From an uncultured Altererythrobacter sp. (GTDB taxonomy: Bacteria; Pseudomonadota; Alphaproteobacteria; Sphingomonadales; Sphingomonadaceae): DNA of 64,000 nucleotides. Positions 1-8,210 of this stretch are shown piece after piece. The DNA lies in the NCBI GenBank assembly GCA_913056125.1, contig CAJXNC010000005.1:144795-208794 (forward strand). Direction: 5' to 3'. The notes under the pieces were generated by a model. That model was not told the DNA's origin. It made no database searches and saw only the letters and a program-made list of their open reading frames with translations. Position numbers and translations under genes: made by a program. Each line of letters begins with the position of its first letter. Position 1 is the stretch's first letter.

Positions 1-560
1 TGCGGCACGACCTTACCGAGCCACTTCTTCACCAGCTCGGGATGTTCCTTGATCGCCTCGCTGATCGACAGGAAGATAACGCCCGCCTTCTTGAGCTCCT
101 CGCGGAAGGTGGTGGCGACGCTGACCGAGTCGAACACCGCGTCGACCGCGACCTTGCGCGCACCTTCGACCCCGGCGAGCACTTCCTGCTCCGCCAGCGG
201 GATTCCGAGCTTGTCGTAAACCGCCTTGATCTCGGGATCGAGCTCGTCGAGCGAGGCAAGCGCCTCCTTCTTCTTCGGCTCGGCGTAGTAATAGGCGTCC
301 TGGTAATCGATCTTGGGATAGCCGACCTTGGCCCAGTCAGGCTCCTCCATTTCAAGCCACATGCGGAAGGCCTTGAGCCGCCATTCGAGCATCCATTCCG
401 GCTCGCCCTTCTTGGCCGAGATGAAGCGGACAGTGTCTTCGTTGAGTCCCTTGGGCGCGAATTCCTGCTCGATTTCCGACGACCAGCCGAATTCGTATTC
501 GGCGGCCTTGGCTGCAGCTTCGCGGGCCTCGCGGTCCTGGATGTCTATTTCGTCACTCAT
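1..560 (-). CDS. sufB: Fe-S cluster assembly protein SufB, N-terminal part (cut by window edge)
   Basis: The reverse strand reads without a stop from ATG at 560 to the left edge, giving about 186 residues of a protein normally near 490. It starts [16 protein letters not shown] and contains the stretch [16 protein letters not shown], which is characteristic of SufB. SufB is the cytoplasmic scaffold subunit of the SufBC2D complex that builds Fe-S clusters. Its ATG overlaps the TGA of the Rrf2 regulator upstream by 4 nt, so regulator and sufB are very likely one operon with the regulator first. The C-terminal core that binds the nascent cluster is outside the window, so its active residues cannot be judged. 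Confidence 0.95.
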   Translation of the reverse strand, partial: MSDEIDIQDREAREAAAKAAEYEFGWSSEIEQEFAPKGLNEDTVRFISAKKGEPEWMLEWRLKAFRMWLEMEEPDWAKVGYPKIDYQDAYYYAEPKKKEALASLDELDPEIKAVYDKLGIPLAEQEVLAGVEGARKVAVDAVFDSVSVATTFREELKKAGVIFLSISEAIKEHPELVKKWLGKVVP

Positions 561-988
561 GCGGGTTCTTGTTCTTTCGGCTCGGGCAATTGCGCGAGCT
601 GGGTCAGTTTCACATCAGCCAGCGCGCCGCGCAGCGTGGCATTCACCAGGCTCCAATGCGGACGCACCGTGCATTGCGCTTCGAGCGCGCAATCGTGCCG
701 CGCAGTCTCGACGCAGGCAGTCAGCGCGATCGGTCCTTCGACAGCCTCGACGATATCGGCAAGGCTGATAGCGGCCGCCGGGCGTGCCAGTTTGATGCCG
801 CCGCCCGCACCGCGCATACTCTTGAGCAGGCCCGCCTTGGCCAGCGCGCTGACCAGCTTCTGCACGGTCGGCAGCGGCAGGCCGGTCTCTTCCGCGAGGT
901 CCGCAGCCGAAACGCGCGCAAAGCCGCAATGGCGCGCGGCTGCGCACATTGTGACGACGGCATAGTCGGCCAGGTTGGACAGTCGCAT
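557..988 (-). CDS. Rrf2 family transcriptional regulator of the suf operon
   Basis: A 143-residue protein starting [12 protein letters not shown], the usual Rrf2 N-terminus, with a winged helix-turn-helix in residues 1-65 ([19 protein letters not shown]) and three cysteines near residues 90-105 (C-x7-C-x5-C) in the place where Rrf2 sensors ligate an Fe-S cluster. An in-frame upstream start exists at 1033, but the start at 988 fits the family and leaves the inverted repeat at 1004-1028 outside the gene as an operator. Position as first gene before sufB suggests it senses cluster status and controls the suf operon, including itself. The closest described group is the SUF-system Rrf2 regulator; the exact ligand is inference. 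Confidence 0.9.
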   Translation of the reverse strand: MRLSNLADYAVVTMCAAARHCGFARVSAADLAEETGLPLPTVQKLVSALAKAGLLKSMRGAGGGIKLARPAAAISLADIVEAVEGPIALTACVETARHDCALEAQCTVRPHWSLVNATLRGALADVKLTQLAQLPEPKEQEPA

Positions 989-1003
989 CTTTCGGCGCTC
1001 TTT

Positions 1004-1028
1004 TAATCGGACCAATTCATTCCGATTA
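1004..1028. promoter_or_regulatory. Perfect inverted repeat, probable Rrf2 operator
   Basis: TAATCGG (1004-1010) and CCGATTA (1022-1028) form a perfect 7-bp inverted repeat with an 11-bp spacer, 16 bp upstream of the preferred ATG of the Rrf2 gene. Position and symmetry suit binding by the dimeric regulator and autoregulation of the suf operon. The binding protein is inferred. Confidence 0.55.
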
Positions 1029-1122
1029 GGCACCTATGCAGGAAAAGCACGGAATCAAGCCAATTCGGCTTGTTGCGAGTCGTTAGCATCTTGTGGGGCC
1101 GGCCCGGCCTGACTGCCAAGTG

Positions 1123-1159
1123 AAAAAAGGGGCGGCCCCGACATGGCAGGACCGCCCTT
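1123..1159 (-). terminator. Rho-independent terminator on the minus strand
   Basis: Reading leftward, AAGGGCGG pairs with CCGCCCCTT (one bulged base) around a loop of about 16 nt and is followed directly by TTTTTT. It lies downstream of no recognisable minus-strand protein gene, hence the small RNA proposal. Confidence 0.65.
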
Positions 1160-1232
1160 CAAAGTCGAGAACCCGTCGCAATGTTGCGTCGAGCCCTTCG
1201 GGTCGCAAGAGGTTGCTAGCCGATTCGCGTTT
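1123..1232 (-). ncRNA. Candidate small RNA ending in a Rho-independent terminator
   Basis: The 378-bp gap between the Rrf2 gene and pyrD has no convincing gene. On the minus strand it carries a TACAAT -10-like box (1239-1244), then short stems, for example AGCCG/CGGCT (1219-1239) and CGCAA/TTGCG near 1182-1193, and ends in a strong hairpin followed by six T (1123-1159). A terminator with no gene in front of it suggests a transcript of roughly 110 nt. I do not recognise it as 6S, SRP or tmRNA. The -35 region is unclear and expression is unproven. Confidence 0.35.
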
Positions 1233-1366
1233 CCGGCTATTGTAAGAAGGCGACACGAAGCGCTCTTTTTCGCCTGAAAAGTTACGCAAATCAGCCATTT
1301 TGCGCAGGAAATTTCCTTAAGCAGTCGCACATCGACAGGCGACCCCCGCCCTGCCATAGCCGGTCC

Positions 1367-2398
1367 ATGCTGTACCGCCTCGCCCGCCCGGCGATCTTCG
1401 CGCTCGATGCCGAACGCGCGCATCGCCTGACCGTCAATGCCCTGAAGCTGCTTCCATCGAGCAAGCCTCAGCCACTTGGCGGACCGTTGCAGACCGAAGT
1501 AGCGGGAATCACCTTTCCCAACCCGGTCGGCATGGCAGCAGGATTCGACAAGGATGCCGAGGTTCCCGACGCGCTGCTCGCCATGGGTTTCGGCTTTGCC
1601 GAGGTGGGATCGATCACGCCGCGCCCGCAGGCAGGCAATCCGAAGCCGCGCCTGTTCCGCCTGGTCGAGGACCGCGCGGTGATCAACCGCATGGGGTTCA
1701 ACAATGGTGGCGGAGAACTTGCCCATACCCGGCTTGCGGCACGGTCGGGCCGCGATGGCGTGGTGGGCATCAATATCGGCGCCAACAAGGATAGTGAGGA
1801 TCGCATTGCCGATTATGCGGCGATGACGGAGCTGATGGCGCCGCTGGCAAGCTATCTCGCGGTCAATATTTCCAGCCCGAACACGCCGGGCCTGCGCGCA
1901 TTGCAGGATGAGGGGGCGCTGATCGCCCTGCTCGATGCGGTTTTCGAGGCCCGCGGCAATCTCGCCGTTCCCGTCTTCCTCAAGGTCGCGCCCGATCTCG
2001 AACCCGCCGATGTGGATGCGATTTCCCGCATCGCCATGGACAAGGGGCTCGGCGCGCTGATCGTCTCAAATACCACGATCGAGCGACCGGCCCTGTTATC
2101 GGCTCATGCGGGCGAGAGCGGCGGGCTTTCGGGTGCGCCGCTCAAACCCAAGGCGCTGCAAAGGTTGCGAGACTTCCGCAGGGCAACCGGGGGCGCTTTG
2201 CCGCTGGTCGGCGTCGGAGGCATTGCAACGGCCGAGGATGCCTGGGAACGCATCCGCGCCGGCGCCAGCCTGGTCCAGCTCTACAGCGCCATGGTCTATC
2301 GCGGCCCTGGTATCGCCAGGGACATTGCGCGCGGACTTGAAACATTGATGCGACGGGACGGAATCGCTTCCATTGCCGAGGCCGTGGGAAGCGAATAG
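1367..2398 (+). CDS. pyrD: Dihydroorotate dehydrogenase (quinone), class 2
   Basis: 343 residues, full length for class 2 PyrD. It oxidises dihydroorotate to orotate in pyrimidine synthesis, passing electrons through FMN to membrane quinone. The N-terminal helical segment (MLYRLARPAIFALDAERAHR) is the membrane-association part that distinguishes class 2 from class 1. FMN-barrel motifs are visible: NPVGMAAGFDKDAE (near residue 50), RMGFNNGG, and NISSPNTPGLR near 167-177, whose second serine is the class 2 catalytic base. It stands alone on the plus strand, 10 bp before the gamma-glutamyltransferase gene, with which it may be cotranscribed. Confidence 0.97.
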   Translation: MLYRLARPAIFALDAERAHRLTVNALKLLPSSKPQPLGGPLQTEVAGITFPNPVGMAAGFDKDAEVPDALLAMGFGFAEVGSITPRPQAGNPKPRLFRLVEDRAVINRMGFNNGGGELAHTRLAARSGRDGVVGINIGANKDSEDRIADYAAMTELMAPLASYLAVNISSPNTPGLRALQDEGALIALLDAVFEARGNLAVPVFLKVAPDLEPADVDAISRIAMDKGLGALIVSNTTIERPALLSAHAGESGGLSGAPLKPKALQRLRDFRRATGGALPLVGVGGIATAEDAWERIRAGASLVQLYSAMVYRGPGIARDIARGLETLMRRDGIASIAEAVGSE

Positions 2399-2407
2399 GG
2401 GTCTCCT

Positions 2408-4174
2408 ATGTCGCGTTCATTCCTGCTGGCCCTCGCAGCACCGCTAGCGCTGCTTGGCTGCACCCCGCCTCCCGAACCGCTTCCTCCTCCGCCACAAGGC
2501 GTTGCTGCTGCCAACGATCCTCGCGCTGCCGAGATCGGCGAGGAAATCATGGCGCGCGGAGGCAGCGCCACCGATGCTGCGATTGCCATGATGCTGGCAC
2601 TGGCCGTGCTCGAACCGCAGAGCACAGGCTTGGGTGGGGGCGGCTTCCTGCTGCTGGGTTCGGCCGAGGGCGAGGTCGAACTCTTGGACGGGCGCGAGAC
2701 GGCACCCGCCGCAGCTTCGGGCAATTGGTTCCTCAACGAAGACGGCTCACCGCGCGATCGCAACGCGGCAGTCCTGAGTGGTCTTTCCATCGGCGTTCCC
2801 GGACAGATAGCTCTCGCCGCCGAAGCCCATGCGCGTCATGGTTTACTGCCTTGGGCCGACCTTTTTGCCCCCGCCATTGCCCTGGCGCGAGACGGATTTC
2901 CCGTTACGCCCCGGCTGAGCGGATCGCTGGCCAGTTTCCCCCAAAGGGGCGCGCGCGATCCGGCGGGCGAGGCCCAATTCTATGGCGAGGACGGCGAAGC
3001 GCCTGCGCCCGGCGAAGTGGTGCAGCTGCCTGACCTGGCCGCTACGCTCGAAATGATAGCCACCGAAGGACCGGAAAGCTTCTATTCCGGACCATTCGCC
3101 GAAAGCATGGCGCTCAAGATCGCGCTCGACACGCCGTCCATGGCAGCGATGACGGTGGACGATTTCCAGAATTATCGTGCGGTGGTTCGCGAGCCGATCT
3201 GCACGATCTACCGGCTGCATCGCGTTTGCACGGTCGGACCGCCATCTTCGGGCGGCTATGCCGTGCTCGCCATCCTCAATCAGGTCGAAGCTTTTGACCT
3301 TGCATCGATGGGACTTCAAAACGCCGAAACTTGGCACGTCTTTGCCGAGGCACAGCGCCTCGCCTTTGCCGATCGCGAGTTCTTTATCGGCGATCCGGCC
3401 TATGTAGAAGTGCCGCTCGTAGGCCTGCTCGATGAGGACTACCTCGCTGGCCGGGCCGCGTTGATCGAACCTGATCGGACCTTGCAGCAGGTGGACCACG
3501 GCGATCCGGCCGGCGCATCGGTTGCACTCGCCCCGGGCGATGGATGGCCCGAGCAGGGAACCACCCACTTTGTCGCCGTGGATGGCGAAGGCAACATGGC
3601 GAGCTTCACCGCAACGGTCGAAGGGGCTTTCGGCTCCGGCCTCGTCCATGGCGGCTTCTATCTCAATAACGAGCTGACCGATTTCGACTTCACTCCCGAA
3701 GTCGACGGGCTTCCCGTTGCCAACCGTGTGGAGGGCGGCAAGCGTCCCGCCAGTTCGATGACGCCGACCGTGGTCTATGACCCCGAGGGACAACCGCTAT
3801 TCACCGTTGGGGCAGCGGGCGGAGGGCTGATTCCGGCGCAAACCGCACGAGCGCTCATTGGCGTGATCGATTTCGGCCTGCCGCTCGAAGAAGCTCTGGA
3901 ACTCCCATTCGTCATGGGGGTGGGTCCAGGCGCATTGCTGGTCGAGCAGGGAACATGGATGGAGGATCTTGGCCCCGCGTTCGAAGCCCTGGGCCATCCG
4001 CGCATCATCCCTTTTGGACAGTTGTTGCGCACGACCGGCGCCTTGCGCGGGGTTGGCGGCTGGCATGCCCGTCACGACCCCAGGCTCGACGAGCTGGTCC
4101 GTATTCCCGGAACGGTCGGCGAGGGCGCAGCGGTGGAAGCCGGGTTCGACGAAGGCGATACGCTCACGCCCTAG
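2408..4174 (+). CDS. ggt: Gamma-glutamyltransferase, predicted lipoprotein
   Basis: 588 residues. The family makes a precursor that cuts itself into two chains and then hydrolyses or transfers the gamma-glutamyl group of glutathione in the periplasm. The N-terminus has a lipoprotein signal (LALLGC, Cys18) followed by a proline-rich spacer, so the enzyme is probably anchored to a membrane rather than soluble. The self-cleavage and nucleophile site is EQGTTHFVAVD, with Thr385 as the expected new N-terminus. Family glycine motifs STGLGGGGF (near 75-83) and GPPSSGGY (near 278) are present, as is RPASSMTPTVV near 447. Start ATG follows pyrD by 10 bp. Confidence 0.95.
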   Translation: MSRSFLLALAAPLALLGCTPPPEPLPPPPQGVAAANDPRAAEIGEEIMARGGSATDAAIAMMLALAVLEPQSTGLGGGGFLLLGSAEGEVELLDGRETAPAAASGNWFLNEDGSPRDRNAAVLSGLSIGVPGQIALAAEAHARHGLLPWADLFAPAIALARDGFPVTPRLSGSLASFPQRGARDPAGEAQFYGEDGEAPAPGEVVQLPDLAATLEMIATEGPESFYSGPFAESMALKIALDTPSMAAMTVDDFQNYRAVVREPICTIYRLHRVCTVGPPSSGGYAVLAILNQVEAFDLASMGLQNAETWHVFAEAQRLAFADREFFIGDPAYVEVPLVGLLDEDYLAGRAALIEPDRTLQQVDHGDPAGASVALAPGDGWPEQGTTHFVAVDGEGNMASFTATVEGAFGSGLVHGGFYLNNELTDFDFTPEVDGLPVANRVEGGKRPASSMTPTVVYDPEGQPLFTVGAAGGGLIPAQTARALIGVIDFGLPLEEALELPFVMGVGPGALLVEQGTWMEDLGPAFEALGHPRIIPFGQLLRTTGALRGVGGWHARHDPRLDELVRIPGTVGEGAAVEAGFDEGDTLTP

Positions 4175-4260
4175 CTTGCCCGGACACTCCCGGCACCTTA
4201 GGTAGTTTCCGATAGAGCACCGGCCGAAACAACGGCCCCGGGAATAGAGGATCGTGGCCC

Positions 4261-6072
4261 TTGCAGCCGAACACAATGCAACTTGCCGATATCGAGAATG
4301 CGAAAAGCCTCGTCGCGCTATTCCTTCAGCGTGCCGACCAGATTGGCGCCGCACCCTTCCTGACTGCCAAGACGGGCGGAGACTGGACATCGATCAGCTA
4401 TTCCGAGGCGGCCAAGCAGGTCTGCCTGCTGGCGCAACAGCTTGTCCGCATGGGCCTCAAGCCTGGCGACCGCGTGGTCATCGTTTCAGAGAACCGGCCC
4501 GAATGGTGCATCGCCGACCTAGCCATCATGGCGGCTGGCTGCATCACCACGCCCGCTTACACGACCAATACTGAAGGCGATCACCGCCATATCCTCGACG
4601 ATTCGGGCGCGCGCGCCGTATTCGTCTCCAACGCCAAGCTGGCCGAGCCGCTGTTCAAGGCGATGATGCGTTCGGGACACGCCGAACATGTGATCGCCAT
4701 CGACCCGATCGGTGCCGAACAAACCGGCAGCTTCCACCTGCATGACTGGGCGGGGCTGGTCGAAGGCGATGCCGCAGAGGCCCGCGCCGCAGTGGATGCA
4801 CGCGTTGCCGGCGTCACGCGCGACGATATTGCCTGCATTATCTACACGAGTGGCACAAGCGGATCCCCGCGCGGGGTTATGCTCCACCATGGCGCGATCC
4901 TGCACAATTGCATGGCCGCAGGCGAAGTGCTGGCGCAGGATTTCGGCTGGGAGCAGGAGCGTTTCCTCTCCTTCCTGCCCTTGAGCCATGCTCTCGAACA
5001 CACGGCAGGCCTGTTCCTCCCCATCGGGTTGGGCGCGGATATCTGGTTCGCCGAGGGACTCGACAAGCTTTCCTCCAATCTCGAGGAGGCGCAACCAACC
5101 TTCATGATCGTAGTGCCGCGAATGTTCGAGTTGCTGCGCGGCAAGATCATCAAGCAGGTCGAGAAGCGCGGCGGTTTCGCCGCCTACTTGCTGCACAAGG
5201 CCATGGGGCTGGGTGAGCGCAAGATCGCCGGGAAGCATGCGCTTGGCGACATTCCGATCAGCTGGCTGCTCGATTTCACGCTGCGGCCCAAGGTGAAGCA
5301 GAATTTTGGCGGACGCATCAAGGCGCTTGTTTCGGGCGGTGCGCCACTCAATCCCGAAGTCGGAGGCTTCTTCCAGGCCATGGGTCTGACCATGCTGCAG
5401 GGTTATGGCCAGACCGAGACCGCGCCGGTCATTGCCTGCAACTTCCCCAGCGCCGGGATCAAGCTCGACACTGTCGGTCCGCCCTTGCGCGGCGTCGATG
5501 TGAAAATCGCCGATGATGGTGAGATCCTGGTGCGCGGCGAATGCGTGATGAAGGGCTATTGGCAGAATCAGGAAGCGACTCAGGCCGCTCTGCCTGGTGA
5601 ATGGCTACATACGGGCGATATCGGCCATCTCGACGATCGCGGACGGATCCAGATCACCGACCGCAAGAAGGACATCATCGTCAACGACAAAGGCGACAAT
5701 ATCGCCCCGCAGAAGCTCGAAGGCATGCTCACGCTGCAGCCCGAGATCGCTCAGGTCATGGTGAGCGGGGACAAGCGGCCTTATATGGTCGCACTGATCG
5801 TTCCCGATGCCGAATGGATGAAGCAATGGGCGCGTGAGAACGGCATGAAGGCCGATCTTGCGGAGCTGAAAGACAATGCGGAGTTCCGCGCGGCGATCAA
5901 AGCAGCGATCGACAAGACCAACAAGGAACTCTCGGTTCTTGAAAAAGTGCGCAAGTTCGTTGTGGCGGACGAACCCTTCAGCGTCGAAAACAACCAGATG
6001 ACTCCGACGCTGAAAATCCGCCGGCCCTATATTCGCGAGCAATATGGCGAGCGGCTGGACGCTCTGTACTAG
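4261..6072 (+). CDS. Long-chain acyl-CoA synthetase (AMP-forming)
   Basis: 603 residues of the ANL superfamily, which activates a fatty acid with ATP to acyl-AMP and then to acyl-CoA. The phosphate-binding signature IIYTSGTSGSPRG is near residue 193; further motifs are the GYGQTE segment near 382, LHTGDIG near 450 and the hinge DRKKDIIVNDKGDNI near 468-482. The sequence resembles the FadD15-like long-chain group rather than acetyl-CoA synthetase. A TTG start at 4261 is chosen because GAGGA (4247-4251) lies 9 nt ahead; an ATG five codons later (4276) is possible but has poorer ribosome-site spacing. It stands alone between ggt and a convergent minus-strand gene. Confidence 0.92.
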   Translation: MQPNTMQLADIENAKSLVALFLQRADQIGAAPFLTAKTGGDWTSISYSEAAKQVCLLAQQLVRMGLKPGDRVVIVSENRPEWCIADLAIMAAGCITTPAYTTNTEGDHRHILDDSGARAVFVSNAKLAEPLFKAMMRSGHAEHVIAIDPIGAEQTGSFHLHDWAGLVEGDAAEARAAVDARVAGVTRDDIACIIYTSGTSGSPRGVMLHHGAILHNCMAAGEVLAQDFGWEQERFLSFLPLSHALEHTAGLFLPIGLGADIWFAEGLDKLSSNLEEAQPTFMIVVPRMFELLRGKIIKQVEKRGGFAAYLLHKAMGLGERKIAGKHALGDIPISWLLDFTLRPKVKQNFGGRIKALVSGGAPLNPEVGGFFQAMGLTMLQGYGQTETAPVIACNFPSAGIKLDTVGPPLRGVDVKIADDGEILVRGECVMKGYWQNQEATQAALPGEWLHTGDIGHLDDRGRIQITDRKKDIIVNDKGDNIAPQKLEGMLTLQPEIAQVMVSGDKRPYMVALIVPDAEWMKQWARENGMKADLAELKDNAEFRAAIKAAIDKTNKELSVLEKVRKFVVADEPFSVENNQMTPTLKIRRPYIREQYGERLDALY

Positions 6073-6075
6073 GCG

Positions 6076-6606
6076 TTACGCCGCTTCGCCCTCGATCTTT
6101 TCCGGGAAGAAGCCAGGCTGGCGCGGCGACCAGCCCGGTGCCGTTGCTGCAGCCTCGCTCAGGCTCTGCAGCAGCAGTTTGCGATGGCAGGGGCGAATTT
6201 GCGGCAGCGCCGCTGCGCCGCAGAAGATTGCCGGCAAATAGGGCCGCACTTCAGCGCCGAGCAGCCGTTCATAAAGAAAGCGGTAAGCGGAAAAGCTGCT
6301 GAGCAATTCCTGCGCCAAGTCCTGAGCGGAAATGCGGATCAGCGCGCCGATGAACTGCCCGACACCATCGAGGCTGGTCGCTTCGGGGATGTCCTCGCGC
6401 AGCGCGCGCAGCTCGCGATAAGCGATATATTGCTGGCGAATGGCCGAGCTCGAGCCCGATTCCGTGCTCCATGCCTTGAAGGCATCGCCGCGACCCATGC
6501 CCACATCGAGGCTGCGCGTAATGAATGCCTGTTCTTCCGGCGTGAAGCCGGCAAATTCGCGCATTTCGGAAATGCTCAGCGAAGAAGTCTGCGTGTTTGC
6601 CATCAT
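6076..6606 (-). CDS. Conserved hypothetical protein, about 176 residues
   Basis: Not recognised. The start at 6606 (or the next codon, 6603) is chosen because CAGGGGG lies just upstream; an in-frame ATG at 6636 lacks this. The protein is soluble and mostly helical in appearance, with a segment FTPEEQAFITRSLDVGMGRGDAFKAWS near the N-terminus (quoted in part: EEQAFITRSLDVGMGRGDAF) and a C-terminal half rich in Leu and Ala containing two cysteines (FCGAAALPQ, RPCHRKLLL). No signal peptide or membrane helix is seen. It converges on the acyl-CoA synthetase gene with a 3-bp gap and follows the thiSG gene in the same direction by 79 bp. Real gene by codon pattern; function unknown. Confidence 0.7.
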   Translation of the reverse strand: MMANTQTSSLSISEMREFAGFTPEEQAFITRSLDVGMGRGDAFKAWSTESGSSSAIRQQYIAYRELRALREDIPEATSLDGVGQFIGALIRISAQDLAQELLSSFSAYRFLYERLLGAEVRPYLPAIFCGAAALPQIRPCHRKLLLQSLSEAAATAPGWSPRQPGFFPEKIEGEAA

Positions 6607-6685
6607 GGCCCCCTGGAGTTCGGGAGCATGATTCACCCAACATGGTTAATTTTCGGTTTGGGTCGCGCGATCCGATGGGTCCGGA

Positions 6686-7672
6686 TCAGATCATTCCGGC
6701 AAGCGGGCTCGACGGATCGGCATATTTGCGCGTCTGCATGCGGCCCGCGAGATAGGCTTCACGCCCGGCGATTACGCCATACTTCATGGCGCGCGCCATG
6801 CGGATCGGGTCCTTCGCCTCGGCAATGGCAGTGTTCATCAGCACGCCGTCGCAGCCGAGCTCCATCGCCTCTGCCGCCTCGCTTGCCGTGCCGACCCCCG
6901 CATCGACCAGCACCGGCACCTTGGCGCCTTCCACGATCAGGCGGATGGTCACCTTGTTCTGGATGCCGAGGCCCGATCCGATCGGAGCACCAAGCGGCAT
7001 GATCGCCACCGCCCCCGCCTCTTCGAGTTGCTTGGCGGCGATGGGATCATCGACGCAATAAACCATCGGCTTGAAACCTTCTTTGGCGAGCACTTCGGTT
7101 GCCTGCAGCGTCTCGCGCATGTCGGGATAAAGCGTGCGCGCCTCGCCCAGCACCTCCAGCTTCACCAGGTCCCAGCCACCCGCCTCGCGCGCCAGGCGCA
7201 AGGTGCGGATCGCTTCTTCCGCGGTGAAGCACCCTGCGGTGTTGGGCAAATAGGTGACCTTCTTGGGATCGATAAAGTCCATCAGCAGCGGCTGGTTCGG
7301 ATCCGACACATTGACCCGGCGTACCGCTACAGTGACGATTTCCGCGCCGCTCGCTTCGACCGCCGCGGCGTTCTGGGCGAAATCCTTATATTTGCCCGTG
7401 CCGACGATCAGGCGCGAATTGAAGCGATGTCCGGCCACTTCCCAGCTATCGTCAGCAGCATCTGAGCCACCGCCGACAAAGGTCACGATTTCCAGTCTGT
7501 CGCCTTCTTTCAGCTCGACTTGTTCGAGCGTCGAACGCGGCGCGATTTCGCCATTATGCTCGACCGCGACCTTTTCGGGCTTGAGCGACAGTTCGCGCAC
7601 CAGCTCGGCAATGGTGCTTGCGGTGGAGCGGCGGGTCTCGCCATTGACGGTGAGGGAGATCGACAAAGCCAT
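6686..7672 (-). CDS. thiSG: Fused sulfur carrier ThiS / thiazole synthase ThiG
   Basis: 328 residues in two parts. Residues 1-69 are a ThiS ubiquitin-like fold ending VTFVGGG; residues about 75-328 are ThiG, a TIM barrel that makes the thiazole phosphate of thiamin from deoxyxylulose phosphate, dehydroglycine and sulfur carried on ThiS. The ThiG Schiff-base lysine is in LVKLEVLGE (Lys171), and phosphate-site motifs PLGAPIGSG and [18 protein letters not shown] are intact. In ordinary ThiS the Gly-Gly is the C-terminus and is adenylated and thiocarboxylated; here it is internal, so it would need proteolytic release or a different chemistry. No thiamin riboswitch is seen in the 54 bp upstream. 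Confidence 0.93.
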   Translation of the reverse strand: MALSISLTVNGETRRSTASTIAELVRELSLKPEKVAVEHNGEIAPRSTLEQVELKEGDRLEIVTFVGGGSDAADDSWEVAGHRFNSRLIVGTGKYKDFAQNAAAVEASGAEIVTVAVRRVNVSDPNQPLLMDFIDPKKVTYLPNTAGCFTAEEAIRTLRLAREAGGWDLVKLEVLGEARTLYPDMRETLQATEVLAKEGFKPMVYCVDDPIAAKQLEEAGAVAIMPLGAPIGSGLGIQNKVTIRLIVEGAKVPVLVDAGVGTASEAAEAMELGCDGVLMNTAIAEAKDPIRMARAMKYGVIAGREAYLAGRMQTRKYADPSSPLAGMI

Positions 7673-7674
7673 AG

Positions 7675-7692
7675 GCCCGCGAGATAGCGGGC
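7675..7692 (-). promoter_or_regulatory. Hairpin directly before the thiSG start codon
   Basis: GCCCGC and GCGGGC pair around a 6-nt loop and end 2 nt before the ATG of thiSG, in a leader with no clear Shine-Dalgarno sequence. It could limit translation of thiSG when transcribed from the merC-like gene upstream. Effect is inferred. Confidence 0.3.
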
Positions 7693-7726
7693 TTTACGGG
7701 CAAATCAACAAGGGAGGGCCGGGACC

Positions 7727-8113
7727 CTAGAACCGTTCGGCGCGGCGCAGGTTCAGAATGTGCCCGGCAGCAACCAGCGACACCCCGATCATGGTCAAGA
7801 CGGCCTCCGGCGCTCCATGGTCGACGGCCAAGGCGCCGCCCATGAAGGAAAGGCCTGTCATTGCCACCACGAAGGGTCCGGCGCGGCGATGACGCATGGC
7901 ACCAACACCGATGGCGACACCTGCCACCAAAGTGGCCAGCAAGAGGCCTCCGCGATGAATCGCCGGATCGAGCAGGAATGTCGCGCCAAGGCCGAAACCT
8001 GCCACCAGCACCAGGCCGGTGACGCAATGCACGAGGCACAGGCATGACAGCAGCACGCCGACACGGTCCAGACGGCCGCGAATCCGGGGTATAAGCGATC
8101 CCATGCAGGCCAT
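7727..8113 (-). CDS. MerC-domain inner-membrane protein
   Basis: 128 residues with four predicted membrane helices. The N-terminal helix carries SCLCLVHC (Cys24, Cys26, His29, Cys30), matching the cysteine-histidine metal site of MerC-domain proteins; a further His lies in the last helix (AAGHILNLRR). MerC itself imports mercuric ions, but chromosomal homologues without a mer operon are of uncertain function, and none of the other mer genes is present. Start at 8113 (MACMGSL) or 8104; the Zur-like palindrome at 8116-8132 abuts the start, so the mRNA is short-leadered or leaderless and a role in zinc homeostasis is plausible. thiSG follows 54 bp downstream in the same direction. Confidence 0.8.
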   Translation of the reverse strand: MACMGSLIPRIRGRLDRVGVLLSCLCLVHCVTGLVLVAGFGLGATFLLDPAIHRGGLLLATLVAGVAIGVGAMRHRRAGPFVVAMTGLSFMGGALAVDHGAPEAVLTMIGVSLVAAGHILNLRRAERF

Positions 8114-8115
8114 GT

Positions 8116-8132
8116 ATGTAACGCTATAACAT
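8116..8132. promoter_or_regulatory. Zur-box-like palindrome in the merC-like/ctaA divergent promoter
   Basis: On the minus strand the sequence ATGTTATAGCGTTACAT has a left arm identical to the ATGTTATA half-site of proteobacterial Zur operators and a partly matching right arm. It covers the presumed -10 region (TTATAG) of the merC-like gene and ends 3 nt before its ATG. Assignment to Zur is by resemblance only. Confidence 0.45.
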
Positions 8133-8210
8133 TGCGCAATCCCTTTTGCGGCAAAAAGGCATTTGCAGATCGCCCTTGCGCTTTGCGGCAGTGCAGCGCA
8201 AATCGGCGCC

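Noticed and set aside
42..965. A 307-codon plus-strand open frame
   Set aside because: Antisense to sufB and the Rrf2 gene, both with strong family matches.
1083..1298. A 71-codon minus-strand open frame before pyrD
   Set aside because: The terminator hairpin lies within it and its translation has no protein-like pattern; a small RNA explains the region better.
7727..8113. Mercury-resistance operon
   Set aside because: Only a MerC-domain protein is present; merR, merT, merP and merA are absent.
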